Position numbers and translations under genes: made by a program. 64,000 bases of DNA from Mycobacterium colombiense (lineage in GTDB: Bacteria; Actinomycetota; Actinomycetes; Mycobacteriales; Mycobacteriaceae): the NCBI RefSeq assembly GCF_001953985.1, contig NZ_MBEI01000049.1, forward strand, positions 1 to 64,000, written 5' to 3'. Positions 36,443-46,574 of the stretch are shown piece after piece. Numbering within the stretch: position 1 is the first letter of the stretch; every line of letters begins with the position of its first letter. The notes beneath the pieces are model-generated. The model did no database searches. It was not told the origin of the DNA and was given only the letters and a program-made list of their open reading frames with translations.

Positions 36443-36937
36443 TTACTGCACCCAGAAATTATCGTGCCGGATGAACCACTCCCGGCGTTCGTCGTCGGTC
36501 ATGTCGGCAAGGGCCGCAAAGCCTTCGAAGTAGGCCTCGCGGGGTGCGCCGGGTGCGAACAACATCAGGATCGATGCCGGCTCGTCCGCCTCGTTGCGAA
36601 AACCGTGCACACCCCCGGGCGGCACGTAGAGGAAGTCACCCTGATGGCCGTCCGCCCACTGCGTGCCGTCGTAGAGCTTCATCGTCCCGGACAGGACGAA
36701 GAACGCCTCGGACATGGCGCGGTGGAAATGCGCCGGGGGCCCGCCGCCGGCGCGGGCGATGTCGACCCGGTAGAGGCCATAGTCGCCGGCGGTGTCCTGT
36801 TGGTTGGCCAGGTAGTGGTACTTGACCCCGGACGTCTCATAGTCGGGTGGTTGATCGGCCCGCTTCAGCCAGGCGCTGATCTCCGGTTCGTCTTTGGTGT
36901 ATCGGGCGGGCGGGTAGGGCGGCACGACGAGGGACAT
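36443..36937 (-). CDS. Cupin domain protein
   Basis: A 164-aa protein with one cupin barrel. Motif 1 is PPAHFHRAMSEAFFVLSGTM (His-x-His-type metal ligands and Glu), and motif 2 is FLYVPPGGVHGFRNEADEPA with the third His. The C-terminus, DDERREWFIRHDNFWVQ, is specific to this group. It may be a small-molecule oxygenase, isomerase or sensor; the barrel alone does not say. Divergent from the M24 peptidase gene with a 29-bp gap. Confidence 0.85.
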   Translation of the reverse strand: MSLVVPPYPPARYTKDEPEISAWLKRADQPPDYETSGVKYHYLANQQDTAGDYGLYRVDIARAGGGPPAHFHRAMSEAFFVLSGTMKLYDGTQWADGHQGDFLYVPPGGVHGFRNEADEPASILMLFAPGAPREAYFEGFAALADMTDDERREWFIRHDNFWVQ

Positions 36938-36966
36938 GGTTCCAGTGTGCGCATAGCATCGCTGTT

Positions 36967-37665
36967 GTGGACGGATCGACCGCCGAAGATGTTCGCGTGC
37001 AACGGCTGCTGGATGCCGAGTGCAAAGCCGCGCAACTGTTCGACGAGATCGAGCGGCGGGCCATGATCCGCCCCGGGCTGGCCGAGAAGGAACTCTCGGA
37101 CCAGATCCACGACCTCGCCGGCGAGATGTTCGGGGTGACCCGGCACTGGCATCGGCGGATCGTGCGGGCCGGGGAGAACACGCTGCAGCCGTTTCAGGAG
37201 CGCCCGCCGGATCGGACGATCGTCGACGACGACATCGTGTTCCTCGATCTCGGCCCCATCTTCGAGGAGTGGGAGGCCGATTTCGGGCGGACGTTCGTGC
37301 TCGGCGACGACCCGCACAAGACGGCCCTTCGTGATGCGCTGCCCCGGGTCTGGGAGGCCGGCCGCGACCACTTCGCCGGCCATCCCGAGATCACCGGCGC
37401 CGAACTGTTCGACTACGTCGTCGGGGTGGCCCGCGCCGAGGGCTTCGAGTGGGGCAGTCGGATCGCGGGCCATCTGATCGGCGAATTCCCGCACAAGAAG
37501 ATCGCCGGCCCCGGCGTCGAGTGGATCATCATGCCCGGATCGAACAAGCCGATGCGCCGCACCGATCCGCGCGGCCGCATCTGCCACTGGATCCTCGAGA
37601 TCCACCTCGTCGATCGCCCGCGCGGCTTCGGCGGCTTCTACGAGCAGCTGCTCGACCTGGGTTAG
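36967..37665 (+). CDS. M24 family metallopeptidase-like protein
   Basis: A 232-aa pita-bread-fold protein, shorter than typical Xaa-Pro aminopeptidases and lacking their N-terminal domain. Expected metal ligands are visible in FLDLGPIFEEWEADFGRTF (two Asp), GHLIGEFPH (His), WILEIHLVD (Glu) and the final GGFYEQLLDL (Glu). It might be a peptidase or a creatinase-like hydrolase. The GTG start fits the N-terminal VDGSTAEDV. It converges on the SDR gene, sharing four bases (TTAG) at the stops. Confidence 0.84.
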   Translation: MDGSTAEDVRVQRLLDAECKAAQLFDEIERRAMIRPGLAEKELSDQIHDLAGEMFGVTRHWHRRIVRAGENTLQPFQERPPDRTIVDDDIVFLDLGPIFEEWEADFGRTFVLGDDPHKTALRDALPRVWEAGRDHFAGHPEITGAELFDYVVGVARAEGFEWGSRIAGHLIGEFPHKKIAGPGVEWIIMPGSNKPMRRTDPRGRICHWILEIHLVDRPRGFGGFYEQLLDLG

Positions 37666-38576
37666 TCGAGGGGATAGACCACCCCGGTGAGCTCCTCGGA
37701 AATCGCCCACAGCCGGCGCTGCCGGTCGACGTCGTGCGACTTGGCGCTGGACCCCACGATCTTGGGATAGCCCCGCGTCTGGCCGAGGCCGTCGGGTCCG
37801 TAGTACTGACCACCGAGCACCGCCGGGTCGGTGGCCGCGCGCAGGGTGGGCAGCGCACCCATGGCCGGGTTCTGGGCGACGAGCGGTGCGATCCGCGCGA
37901 AGGCGCCGACCAGCGGGGCGGGCATGTTGCGCATCAACTCGGTGTCCGACATGCCGGGGTGGGCGGCGGCGGCGATGGTCGTGCCGTGCGGGGCGAGCCG
38001 TCGTTGCAGTTCATAGGTGAACAGCAGGTTGGCGAGCTTGGCCTGTCCGTAGGCGGCGACCCTGTTGTAGCGGCGCTCCCACTGCAGATCGTCGAAGTGG
38101 ATGTCGGCGAGGATGCGGTGGCCGACGCTGCTGACCGTGACGATCCGCGAGCCGGCGACCGGCAGCAGGCGATCCAGCAGCAGGCCGGTGAAGGCGAAGT
38201 GGCCCAAATGATTCGTGCCGAACTGCAGCTCGAAGCCGTCCTTGGTATTGGACTTCGGCGTGTACATCACCCCGGCGTTGTTGATCAGCAGGTCGATGCG
38301 GTCGTGCGCGGACCGCAACTGCTCGGCCGCGGTGCGGACGGATGCCAGCGACGTCAGGTCGAGCTCGGCCAGCGCGACATCGGCGTGCGGGCTCTGGGCG
38401 GTGATCCGGGCCGCCGCGTCCTTGCCCTTGTCCAGGTTGCGCACCGCCAGCACCACGTGGGCGCCGTGGTCGGCCAGCGCCAGGGCGGTCTCGTAGCCCA
38501 GGCCGGTGTTGGCTCCGGTGATGACGGCGACCCGGCCGGTCTGGTCGGGAATGTCCGCGGTGGTCCACTTGGCCAT
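37662..38576 (-). CDS. SDR family oxidoreductase, copy 2
   Basis: A 304-aa reductase. RVAVITGANTGLGYETALAL binds the cofactor, LINNAGVMYTP lies near residue 100, and YGQAKLANLLF has the catalytic Tyr and Lys. It is clearly paralogous to the SDR at 33188-34126 (same order of motifs and near-identical C-terminus LWAISEELTGVVYPLD). It is divergent from a TetR gene across a long inverted repeat, so it is probably induced by that regulator's ligand. Confidence 0.9.
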   Translation of the reverse strand: MAKWTTADIPDQTGRVAVITGANTGLGYETALALADHGAHVVLAVRNLDKGKDAAARITAQSPHADVALAELDLTSLASVRTAAEQLRSAHDRIDLLINNAGVMYTPKSNTKDGFELQFGTNHLGHFAFTGLLLDRLLPVAGSRIVTVSSVGHRILADIHFDDLQWERRYNRVAAYGQAKLANLLFTYELQRRLAPHGTTIAAAAHPGMSDTELMRNMPAPLVGAFARIAPLVAQNPAMGALPTLRAATDPAVLGGQYYGPDGLGQTRGYPKIVGSSAKSHDVDRQRRLWAISEELTGVVYPLD

Positions 38577-38604
38577 GAGAGGCTCCTCGAACTTGTAGAG
38601 TAAA

Positions 38605-38652
38605 CGGGGCGAGCGCTCCGGTTGAATGTCACTATACGGAACGCACGCCCCG
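38605..38652. promoter_or_regulatory. Long inverted repeat between divergent SDR and TetR genes
   Basis: CGGGGCGAGCGCTCCG (38605-38620) and CGGAACGCACGCCCCG (38637-38652) are inverted copies matching at 14 of 16 positions, separated by 16 bp of AT-rich DNA. The left arm contains the perfect palindrome GAGCGCTC. The element fills most of the gap between the SDR start at 38576 and the TetR start at 38680, so it is a likely TetR operator over both promoters. Confidence 0.65.
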
Positions 38653-38679
38653 CTTTGTCAACCGCTGAGGGGTGAACAG

Positions 38680-39246
38680 ATGGCGCAGCCCGAACGCCGG
38701 TTGCGCGCCGACGCGGCGCGCAACCGTGCGCGCGTGCTGGACGTCGCCTACGAAATCTTTGCGGCCGAGGGCCTCTCGGTGCCCATCGACGAGGTCGCGC
38801 GCCGGGCCGGCGTCGGGGCCGGCACCGTCTACCGGCACTTCCCGACCAAGGAGGCGCTGTTCCAGGCGGTCATCGAGGACCGGATGCAGCGACTGGTCGA
38901 CGACGGGCGGGCCCTGCTCGAATCCGTCGGACCCGGCGAGGCGCTGTTCGCCCTGCTGCGGTCGATGGTGCTGCACTGGGGCGCGGCGGATCGCGGCCTG
39001 GTCGATGCGCTCGCCGGATTCGGGATCGACATCGCCACCGCCGCGCCCGACGCCGAGGACGCGTTCCTGGCGATGCTCGACGAGTTGCTGCGGGCCGCGC
39101 AGCGGGCGGGCACCGCGCGCCAGGACATCGGGGTGCGCGAAGTGAAGGCGATCATGGTCGGGTGCCAGGCGGCGGAGGCCTACAACCCGGACTTGGCCGA
39201 GCGGGTGACCGACGTCGTCGTCGACGGTTTACGCGCTGGGCGATAG
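38680..39246 (+). CDS. TetR family regulator beside groEL2
   Basis: A 188-aa TetR repressor. The helix-turn-helix region is VLDVAYEIFAAEGLSVPIDE then VARRAGVGAGTVYRHFPTKE. The C-terminal domain is of the SbtR/TetR_C type. The ATG at 38680 is preferred to one at 38626 because the latter lies inside the inverted repeat. It faces the SDR gene, its probable target, and is upstream of groEL2 but separated from it by two CIRCE sites. Confidence 0.87.
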   Translation: MAQPERRLRADAARNRARVLDVAYEIFAAEGLSVPIDEVARRAGVGAGTVYRHFPTKEALFQAVIEDRMQRLVDDGRALLESVGPGEALFALLRSMVLHWGAADRGLVDALAGFGIDIATAAPDAEDAFLAMLDELLRAAQRAGTARQDIGVREVKAIMVGCQAAEAYNPDLAERVTDVVVDGLRAGR

Positions 39247-39258
39247 GGCTGACCTCTT

Positions 39259-39285
39259 CTTGCACTCGACATAGGCGAGTGCTAA
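39259..39285. promoter_or_regulatory. CIRCE element 1 (HrcA operator) upstream of groEL2
   Basis: CTTGCACTC, nine bases, then GAGTGCTAA. This matches the CIRCE consensus TTAGCACTC-N9-GAGTGCTAA with two changes in the left arm. HrcA binds CIRCE and represses chaperonin genes until heat stress. It lies about 140 bp upstream of the groEL2 start. Confidence 0.9.
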
Positions 39286-39292
39286 GAATGAC

Positions 39293-39319
39293 TTGGCACT
39301 CGCGACCAGCGAGTGCTAG
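39293..39319. promoter_or_regulatory. CIRCE element 2 (HrcA operator) upstream of groEL2
   Basis: TTGGCACTC, nine bases, then GAGTGCTAG. Each arm has one difference from the CIRCE consensus. Its centre is 34 bp from that of the first site. Paired CIRCE sites upstream of groEL2 are known in mycobacteria and give tight HrcA control. About 100 bp of leader follow before the GGAGG ribosome site of groEL2. Confidence 0.92.
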
Positions 39320-39332
39320 GTCGGGACGGTGA

Positions 39333-41048
<1,716 letters not shown>

Positions 41049-41068
41049 GTCCACGACTCACCTACGGG

Positions 41069-41101
41069 AAAGCCCGGCCCTCACAAGGGGCCGGGCTTTT
41101 T
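41069..41101 (+). terminator. Rho-independent terminator after groEL2
   Basis: AAAGCCCGGCCC, a short loop TCACAAG, then GGGCCGGGCTTTTT form a GC-rich hairpin followed by a T run, 21 bp after the groEL2 stop. The following bases to 41310 show only weak open frames and no gene I can support. Confidence 0.92.
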
Positions 41102-41310
41102 CGTGTCTGCGGTGCTCTTGCGTCCGGTTTGGGACCTGGCGCCCCACTGGCACCACCCGTCCCCGGCGGAATCGGTGATGGTTTTGCCCGCCTCGCAGCG
41201 ACAGGCCGAATTGTCGCTCAGAGGCGGGCAATTCGCTTATTGCCCTGGTGGGGTGATGGCCGATACGACCGCGCGCGGCACCGTCACGCTGGGCGCTCTA
41301 GGGTAAACGC

Positions 41311-42135
41311 GTGGCCCTTCCGACCCCCGCACCCACCAGCACCGCCGTCGTGACCGGCGCGTCGTCGGGCATCGGCGCCGACATCGCGCGCGAGCTGGCC
41401 GACCGCGGCCACGGCGTCACGCTGGTCGCCCGCCGCGAAGAGCGGCTGCGCGAGCTGGCCGACGAACTCGCCGGCCGAGTGCGCGTCGAGGTGATCGCCT
41501 GTGACGTCGGCGATTCCGCCGCCCGTGCCGGCCTTTTCGCGGAGGTCGAGCGCCGCGGCCTGACCGCCGACATCCTGGTCAACAACGCCGGCATCGGCAC
41601 CATGGGCTCGGTGACCAAAACGCCGGTCGACGACGAGATCGCCCAGGTGCGGGTCAATGTCGAGGCCGTCATCGATCTGACCACCCGCGCGGTCCAGCAG
41701 ATGGTGCCGCGCGGCCGCGGCGCGATCCTCAACGTCGGATCCACCGCGGGTTACCAACCCTTTCCGGGGCAGATCGGCTACGCGGCCACCAAGGCGTTCG
41801 TCAACAACTACACACAGGGGCTGCGCGGTGAACTCGCCGGCACCGGTGTCACCGTCGCGCTGCTGTGCCCGGGGCCGGTGCGCACCGAGTTCGTGAAGAG
41901 CGCCGGCATGGACGAGCGAGACTTCGCCGATGCGTTCCCGAAGTTCATGTGGAAGCCGTCGCGTGAGGTGGCGCGCGCCGGAGTCGACGCGCTGGACCGC
42001 GACCGCGGAACGGTGATACCCGGGCTGCCGAGCCAGGTCAGCACCCGCCTGTTTCAGTTCATGCCGCGGCGAGTGTTGTTGCCGCTATTGAAGAATCAGC
42101 ATCCCAGCCTGCGCAGGGACCGCTCAGCGCGCTGA
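41311..42135 (+). CDS. SDR family short-chain dehydrogenase
   Basis: A 274-aa classical-type SDR. TAVVTGASSGIGADIARELA binds NAD(P), LVNNAGIGTMG lies near residue 95, and the active-site Ser, Tyr and Lys are in LNVGSTAGYQPFPGQIGYAATKAF. A short C-terminal extension ends in LLPLLKNQHPSLRRD. GTG start; no strong ribosome site, so it may be translated from a nearly leaderless transcript. Converges on the carboxymuconolactone decarboxylase-like gene with a 12-bp overlap. Substrate unknown. Confidence 0.88.
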   Translation: MALPTPAPTSTAVVTGASSGIGADIARELADRGHGVTLVARREERLRELADELAGRVRVEVIACDVGDSAARAGLFAEVERRGLTADILVNNAGIGTMGSVTKTPVDDEIAQVRVNVEAVIDLTTRAVQQMVPRGRGAILNVGSTAGYQPFPGQIGYAATKAFVNNYTQGLRGELAGTGVTVALLCPGPVRTEFVKSAGMDERDFADAFPKFMWKPSREVARAGVDALDRDRGTVIPGLPSQVSTRLFQFMPRRVLLPLLKNQHPSLRRDRSAR

Positions 42136-42687
42136 CCCGGGCCAGGGCCGCATCCAGCCCTCCACCGGAAGCGCGAGCGCGTTGCACAGCGTGCAGATGG
42201 TGCGGTACCAGCCCACCGCCGTGAGCAATTCGATGCGCTGCTCGTCGGAAAGGAAGCGACCCAGGGCTATCCACGTCGCCTCCGACCACGAGCCGGTGCG
42301 CTCGAGTTCGTCCACCGCCTCGATCAGCGTCCGCTCGGCCGGACTCCACCGCGGATCGTCGGGGCCGCCGGTGACCAGCGCGTCGCACTCGTCGTCGCTG
42401 ACGCCCGCGATCGGGCCCCAGAATGCCGCCTGCCCGCCCCACTCGTATGCACAGCCCACCAACGCGCAGATGCGAAGGATGGCGATGGTCCGCGTCCGGC
42501 CCGGCAAAAGCGCTGCGATATAAAGGGATTCGCCGAGCTTGCGCAGGCGGGAGGCCAGCGCCGGATGACGCTGCAGGCAACGCACCAAGAGCAGCGGCTC
42601 GTAGGTGCGGTCCGGGTGACCCCAGCTGTTGATGCCAGTGGCATCTTCTTCGCTCCACGGCGGGGCGAGCGGTGCGACGCGACTCAC
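42124..42687 (-). CDS. Carboxymuconolactone decarboxylase/AhpD-like protein
   Basis: A 187-aa helical protein of the CMD/AhpD fold. The core, LRICALVGCAYEWGGQAAFW, is the position where AhpD-type peroxidases have CxxC plus His; here only one Cys and a CAYEW pattern are present, so peroxidase activity is doubtful and a decarboxylase-like or unknown role is more likely. A conserved RTIAILR run precedes it. GTG start. It stands alone, 94 bp from the next leftward gene. Confidence 0.82.
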   Translation of the reverse strand: MSRVAPLAPPWSEEDATGINSWGHPDRTYEPLLLVRCLQRHPALASRLRKLGESLYIAALLPGRTRTIAILRICALVGCAYEWGGQAAFWGPIAGVSDDECDALVTGGPDDPRWSPAERTLIEAVDELERTGSWSEATWIALGRFLSDEQRIELLTAVGWYRTICTLCNALALPVEGWMRPWPGSAR

Positions 42688-42741
42688 GGATCAGACTGTA
42701 CGACTCTTGCCCGATGGCGGCGACCCGCAGCGCCCGGCTCC

Positions 42742-42780
42742 GCCGCGCTTGCGATCGCCACAGCCGCGCTTGCGATCGCC
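42742..42780. repeat. Two tandem copies of an 18-bp unit with 21-bp period
   Basis: GCCGCGCTTGCGATCGCC occurs at 42742-42759 and 42763-42780. The unit contains GCGATCGC, a short palindrome. It sits just after the PPOX-type gene stop, upstream of the AhpD-like gene in the direction of neither promoter with certainty. A structural or accidental repeat is as likely as a binding site. Confidence 0.6.
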
Positions 42781-42781
42781 G

Positions 42782-43177
42782 CTAGGCCGGCAGCGAGAAC
42801 ACCACGCAGTCGTGCAGGCAGCCCTTGGCGGCGTCGGGGGAGTCGGCATCGCGGTGCAGCAACGCGCGGGTGGGCGCCACGGTCAGGCGGGCGGTCTCGG
42901 CGCCGGCCTCGCTCACTTCGGCGGTGCCGTCGACGATCAGTGAGTAGCCGCCGGGTTCGGCGGGTGGCCACAGCAGGGTCACGTCGGCGCGCTGGGCGAG
43001 GTTGTTGCGGGTCCGCCCGCCGATGAGCCCGACGTCCAGGGTGGCCTCGCGCAGCTGCGGCTCGACCGTCACGGTGTGCACCCGGTATCCGTCGTCGACC
43101 GTGATCAAGTAGGCATACGGGTAGTCGGCCAGCGCGTCGGCCAGCGCCTTGAGATCGACCTTCTTCTTGGTGCGCAT
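42782..43177 (-). CDS. Pyridoxamine 5'-phosphate oxidase-like split-barrel protein
   Basis: A 131-aa split-barrel protein (PPOX/FDOR type). [20 protein letters not shown] and [20 protein letters not shown] are typical strand and cofactor-loop patterns, and [11 protein letters not shown] follows. Relatives bind F420, FMN or heme. Size and position relative to groEL2 and a PPE gene fit Rv0441c, though I cannot confirm this. Basic N-terminus MRTKKKVD. Its neighbours do not show the substrate. Confidence 0.8.
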   Translation of the reverse strand: MRTKKKVDLKALADALADYPYAYLITVDDGYRVHTVTVEPQLREATLDVGLIGGRTRNNLAQRADVTLLWPPAEPGGYSLIVDGTAEVSEAGAETARLTVAPTRALLHRDADSPDAAKGCLHDCVVFSLPA

Positions 43178-43208
43178 GACCTTCCAGGATAGGCGCGGGG
43201 TTCCGGCG

Positions 43209-43853
43209 CTATTGGGGCGCCGAGGGCCGCAGGAACCCGGCGATGCGCGACGTATAGCCGCGGGCTACTGCGCCGGAGCTCGCCGGGCGCGTGACGGCGG
43301 TGCTGGTGTTGGAGAAGCCGAGGTTCTGCAGCACCTGGTTCCAGGGCGGCAACTTTGCCACTGCCGCCGACGCGTCGGCGTGATAGCCGAACATCGCCGC
43401 GACGTCGGAGGCCCACATCTGTTCGTAGGCCGCCTCGATGTCGGCGATGGCCGGGGTGTTTTGACCCAGGTGATTGTTTGCCGCCAACGCCGACACCAGG
43501 GCGCGGTTGGCCGCCACCACGGCCGGTTGCACGGTGGCGGCAAGGGCCACCTCGAAGGCGGTCGCGATGGCCGACGCCTGGTGCGACACCTCTTCGGCCT
43601 GCGCGGCGGCCGCGCTGAGCCAGCTCACGTATTGACTGGCCACCGACATCATGGCCGCCGACGACGCCCCCTGCCAGGACCCGCTGGCCAGATCTGTCGT
43701 CACCGAAGAAAATGACGATGCCGACGATGCCAACTCTTCGGCCAGGCCGTCCCACGCCGCCGCGGCAGCAAGCAGTGGCCCGGGACCAGGACCGGAGAAA
43801 ATTAGTGCCGAGTTGACTTCTGGCGGCAACCACGCAAAATGCGGGTTCGTCAC
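43209..43853 (-). CDS. PPE family protein, short form
   Basis: A 214-aa PPE protein. The opening [20 protein letters not shown] has the Pro-Pro-Glu, and the WxG turn is [20 protein letters not shown]. The PPE domain (~1-180) is complete and the C-terminus is only about 35 residues, far shorter than in most PPE proteins and in PPE10, which is the neighbour in M. tuberculosis. No PE partner lies beside it. PPE proteins pair with PE proteins and are exported by type VII systems. The tail could be a truncation. Confidence 0.87.
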   Translation of the reverse strand: MTNPHFAWLPPEVNSALIFSGPGPGPLLAAAAAWDGLAEELASSASSFSSVTTDLASGSWQGASSAAMMSVASQYVSWLSAAAAQAEEVSHQASAIATAFEVALAATVQPAVVAANRALVSALAANNHLGQNTPAIADIEAAYEQMWASDVAAMFGYHADASAAVAKLPPWNQVLQNLGFSNTSTAVTRPASSGAVARGYTSRIAGFLRPSAPQ

Positions 43854-43891
43854 GGACCCAACTTAGCTGGTATATGCCACTTTTGGTGGCG

Positions 43892-45622
43892 TTATCGCGA
43901 GGCTGCGGGGACAGGCTGGCGACCACGGACCAACTTGCCTGGCCGGGCGTCGGTGGGAACGCCGTTCTCGGCGATGACTTCCCCGGCCACAATCGTGGCG
44001 ACATACCCCTCGGCGGTCTGGTCCAGGCGCCGCCCACCGGCGGGCAGGTCGTAGCTGATGATGGGCTTGTGCAGCCGCAGTGCGGCGTGGTCGATGACGT
44101 TGAGATCGGCCTTGTACCCGACCGCGATCCGGCCGCGGTCGGCCAGCCCGGCGATGCGGGCGGGCACCGACGTGAGCTCGCGAACCGCCTCGGACACGGT
44201 GAACCGCCCGGCCTTGCGGTCCCGTGCCCAGTGCGTCAGGAAGTAGGTGGAGTAGCTGGCGTCGCAGATCATCCCGTAATGCGCGCCGCCGTCGCCGAGG
44301 CCGAGCACGACGTCCTCGCGGTGCAGCAGCTCCCCGACGGTGTCCAGCGAGTTGTTCTGCAGGTTGCTGGTCGCGACCAGCAGCATGGCCCGGCCCTCGT
44401 CATCGAGCAGCCGGTCGTAGGCCTCCTCCATCGGATCCACGCCGCGGGCGCGGGCCCGGGCCCCGATGCTGGTCGACGGGTCGGGTTCGTAGTCGGGGGT
44501 GTCACCCAGCGGGAAGATCCAATCCCACATCTGCGCCACGAACAGAATCGGGTGACCCTGACCGGGCTTGTCGGCCAGGATGCGGGCCCGGACCTCGGGC
44601 TTGCGCATCTCGGCGACCCGCTCGGCCAGCGGCAGGTGCGCGATCTCGCGGTAGCTGGGGTAGAGCACGAAGGGGTTGGCGGACAGCTGCAACCCGATGA
44701 TCAGACCGATCGGCCGCGGCAGCAGCTGCGCGGTGACGTCGCCGCCGGCCGCATTGGCCTTCTCGATCATCGTGATGGCGTCCGGCCAGGTCGGATCGCC
44801 GGCGTTGGCGACGACGAGGGTGAAGGTGACCGGCAGCCCGACGTCCTCGGCGACGTCGAACACGGTCTGCAGCACGGGCTGGTAGCCGCCCGACGGGATG
44901 TCGGGAACGAACTGCAGCAGCCCGCCGCCGCCGTCCACGACGCCGCGGGCGATCTCCTCGATCTCCTCCCGGGCGGCCTCGTAACTGGGGATGGGCGAAC
45001 CACTTTCGGTTTTGTGGATGGTCAGCCGCGACGACGCGAAGCCGAGCGCGCCGACCTCGATCGCCTCCCTGGCCAGCTCCCGCATCTTGGCCAGGTCTTC
45101 CTCGGTGGCCGGCTCGCGGTCGGCGCCGCGCTGGCCCATCACGTACACCCGCAGCGGTGAGTGCGGCAGGTACGCGGCCACGTCGATGTCGCGCTTGCCC
45201 GACTCGAGCGCGTCCATGTATTCGGGGAACGTCTCCCACGTCCAGGGCAGCCCGTCGGTCATCACGACGCCGGGAATGTCTTCCACCCCGGCCATGACGT
45301 CGACCAGCACGTCGTGGTCGGACTGGCGGCAGGGCGCGAAGCCGACCCCGCAGTTGCCCATCACCACGGTCGTCACCCCGTGCGCCGAAGACGGAGTCAG
45401 GCGCTCCGACCAGATGGACTGGCCGTCGTAGTGGGTGTGCAGGTCGACGAAGCCGGGCGTGACCAGCAGCCCGGTGGCGTCGATCTCCCGCGCGGCGGTC
45501 GCGCCGTTGATCGCGCCCACGGCTTTGATGACGTTGTCTTTCACGGCCACGTCACCGACGTACGGCTCACCCCCAAGCCCGTCGACGATGGTGCCATTAC
45601 GGATGATGAGGTCGTAAGTCAT
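43892..45622 (-). CDS. Amidohydrolase, N-acyl-D-amino-acid deacylase-like
   Basis: A 576-aa metal-dependent hydrolase. The opening YDLIIRNGTIVDGLGGEPY and the metal motif GFVDLHTHYDGQ are typical of D-aminoacylases, as are TTVVMGNCGVGFAP and a later VLGLGDGGAHYGMICDA with a metal Asp/His. Length is normal for the family. It may hydrolyse N-acyl-D-amino acids or cyclic amides. It stands between the PPE gene and a divergent VOC gene. No partner gene suggests the substrate. Confidence 0.88.
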   Translation of the reverse strand: MTYDLIIRNGTIVDGLGGEPYVGDVAVKDNVIKAVGAINGATAAREIDATGLLVTPGFVDLHTHYDGQSIWSERLTPSSAHGVTTVVMGNCGVGFAPCRQSDHDVLVDVMAGVEDIPGVVMTDGLPWTWETFPEYMDALESGKRDIDVAAYLPHSPLRVYVMGQRGADREPATEEDLAKMRELAREAIEVGALGFASSRLTIHKTESGSPIPSYEAAREEIEEIARGVVDGGGGLLQFVPDIPSGGYQPVLQTVFDVAEDVGLPVTFTLVVANAGDPTWPDAITMIEKANAAGGDVTAQLLPRPIGLIIGLQLSANPFVLYPSYREIAHLPLAERVAEMRKPEVRARILADKPGQGHPILFVAQMWDWIFPLGDTPDYEPDPSTSIGARARARGVDPMEEAYDRLLDDEGRAMLLVATSNLQNNSLDTVGELLHREDVVLGLGDGGAHYGMICDASYSTYFLTHWARDRKAGRFTVSEAVRELTSVPARIAGLADRGRIAVGYKADLNVIDHAALRLHKPIISYDLPAGGRRLDQTAEGYVATIVAGEVIAENGVPTDARPGKLVRGRQPVPAASR

Positions 45623-45669
45623 TCAAACAATCTACGACCGTTGCGGTGGGTCGTGCCAGGATCTTCTCC

Positions 45670-46041
45670 GTGATCGACCACGTGGGAATCAACTGTGCCG
45701 ACTATGCCAAATCGCAACGGTTTTACGACGCGGTGCTGGGGACGCTGGGGTTCTCCCGGCAGCTGGATGTGGGTCGCGCGATCGGGTACGGGCGTGCGGG
45801 CAAGCCGACATTCTGGATCTCGGCCGCGCCGGGGGGACCCAACCGGGAGGTCCACCTGGCTTTCGAGGCCGCCGACGAGGACGCGGTGCGGGCCTTTTAT
45901 CAGACGGCCGTCGAGCTGGGCGCCGAGCCGTTGCACGCGCCGCGGCTCTGGCCGGAGTATCACGCCGGCTACTTCGGGGCCTTCGTGCGCGACCCCGACG
46001 GCAACAACATCGAAGCGGTCTTCCACGGGATCCTCCCGTAG
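45670..46041 (+). CDS. VOC superfamily (glyoxalase-like) protein
   Basis: A 123-aa single VOC/glyoxalase domain: IDHVGINCADYAKSQRFYDA at the start with the metal His, and FGAFVRDPDGNNIEAVFHG at the end with the metal Glu. I use the GTG at 45670; the upstream open frame adds eight residues without a ribosome site. Divergent from the amidohydrolase and 10 bp before the DinB gene. It could be a lyase, dioxygenase or resistance-type binding protein. Confidence 0.85.
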   Translation: MIDHVGINCADYAKSQRFYDAVLGTLGFSRQLDVGRAIGYGRAGKPTFWISAAPGGPNREVHLAFEAADEDAVRAFYQTAVELGAEPLHAPRLWPEYHAGYFGAFVRDPDGNNIEAVFHGILP

Positions 46042-46051
46042 GGTCGCGAGT

Positions 46052-46564
46052 ATGGCCGATGATGCCGCCGTTCTCCAAGAGCTCCTGCGCGACGCGTTCA
46101 CCCGGTTGATCGAGCACGTCGACCAGATCGCCGAGGGGTTGACCGACGAGGTGTCCGGCTACCGGCCGGCCCCGAACGCCAACAGCATCGCCTGGCTGCT
46201 CTGGCACAGCGCGCGGGTGCAGGACGTCCAGCTGGCCGACGTGGCCGGCGTGGAGCAGGTGTGGTTCCGCGACGGCTGGGTGGACCGGTTCGGACTGGAC
46301 CTGCCGCGCGACGACACCGGCTATGGGCACAAGCCCGACGACGTAGCCAAGGTGCAGGCCCCCGCGGACCTGCTGTCCGGCTACTACCATGCGGTGCACA
46401 AGCTCACCCTCGAATACATCGCCGGGGTCACCGCCGAGGACCTGGCCCGCGTCGTCGACACCAACTGGGACCCGCCGGTGACGGCCAGCGCACGGCTGGT
46501 GAGCATCATCGACGACTGCGCCCAGCACCTCGGGCAGGCCGCGTACGTGCGGGGGATTGCGTAG
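46052..46564 (+). CDS. DinB/DUF664 family protein
   Basis: A 170-aa four-helix protein of the DinB type. Metal-binding His residues are expected in AWLLWHSARVQD and DDCAQHLGQAAYV, and a middle His lies in YYHAVHKLT. Related enzymes include mycothiol- or bacillithiol-dependent S-transferases and the maleylpyruvate isomerase fold, so a mycothiol-linked detoxification role is possible. It starts 10 bp after the VOC gene and ends 10 bp before the membrane protein gene, so all three may be co-transcribed. Confidence 0.82.
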   Translation: MADDAAVLQELLRDAFTRLIEHVDQIAEGLTDEVSGYRPAPNANSIAWLLWHSARVQDVQLADVAGVEQVWFRDGWVDRFGLDLPRDDTGYGHKPDDVAKVQAPADLLSGYYHAVHKLTLEYIAGVTAEDLARVVDTNWDPPVTASARLVSIIDDCAQHLGQAAYVRGIA

Positions 46565-46574
46565 ATTCGCAGGC

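Noticed and set aside
36184..36474. 96-codon frame in the TetR-cupin gap
   Set aside because: Overlaps the cupin gene 3' end, no ribosome site, composition unlike coding DNA.
41103..41306. 67-codon frame after the groEL2 terminator
   Set aside because: Begins at the terminator, no recognisable product or ribosome site.
42684..42780. Tandem repeats as a CRISPR or operator array
   Set aside because: Only two copies, 21-bp period, no spacer diversity, no cas genes.
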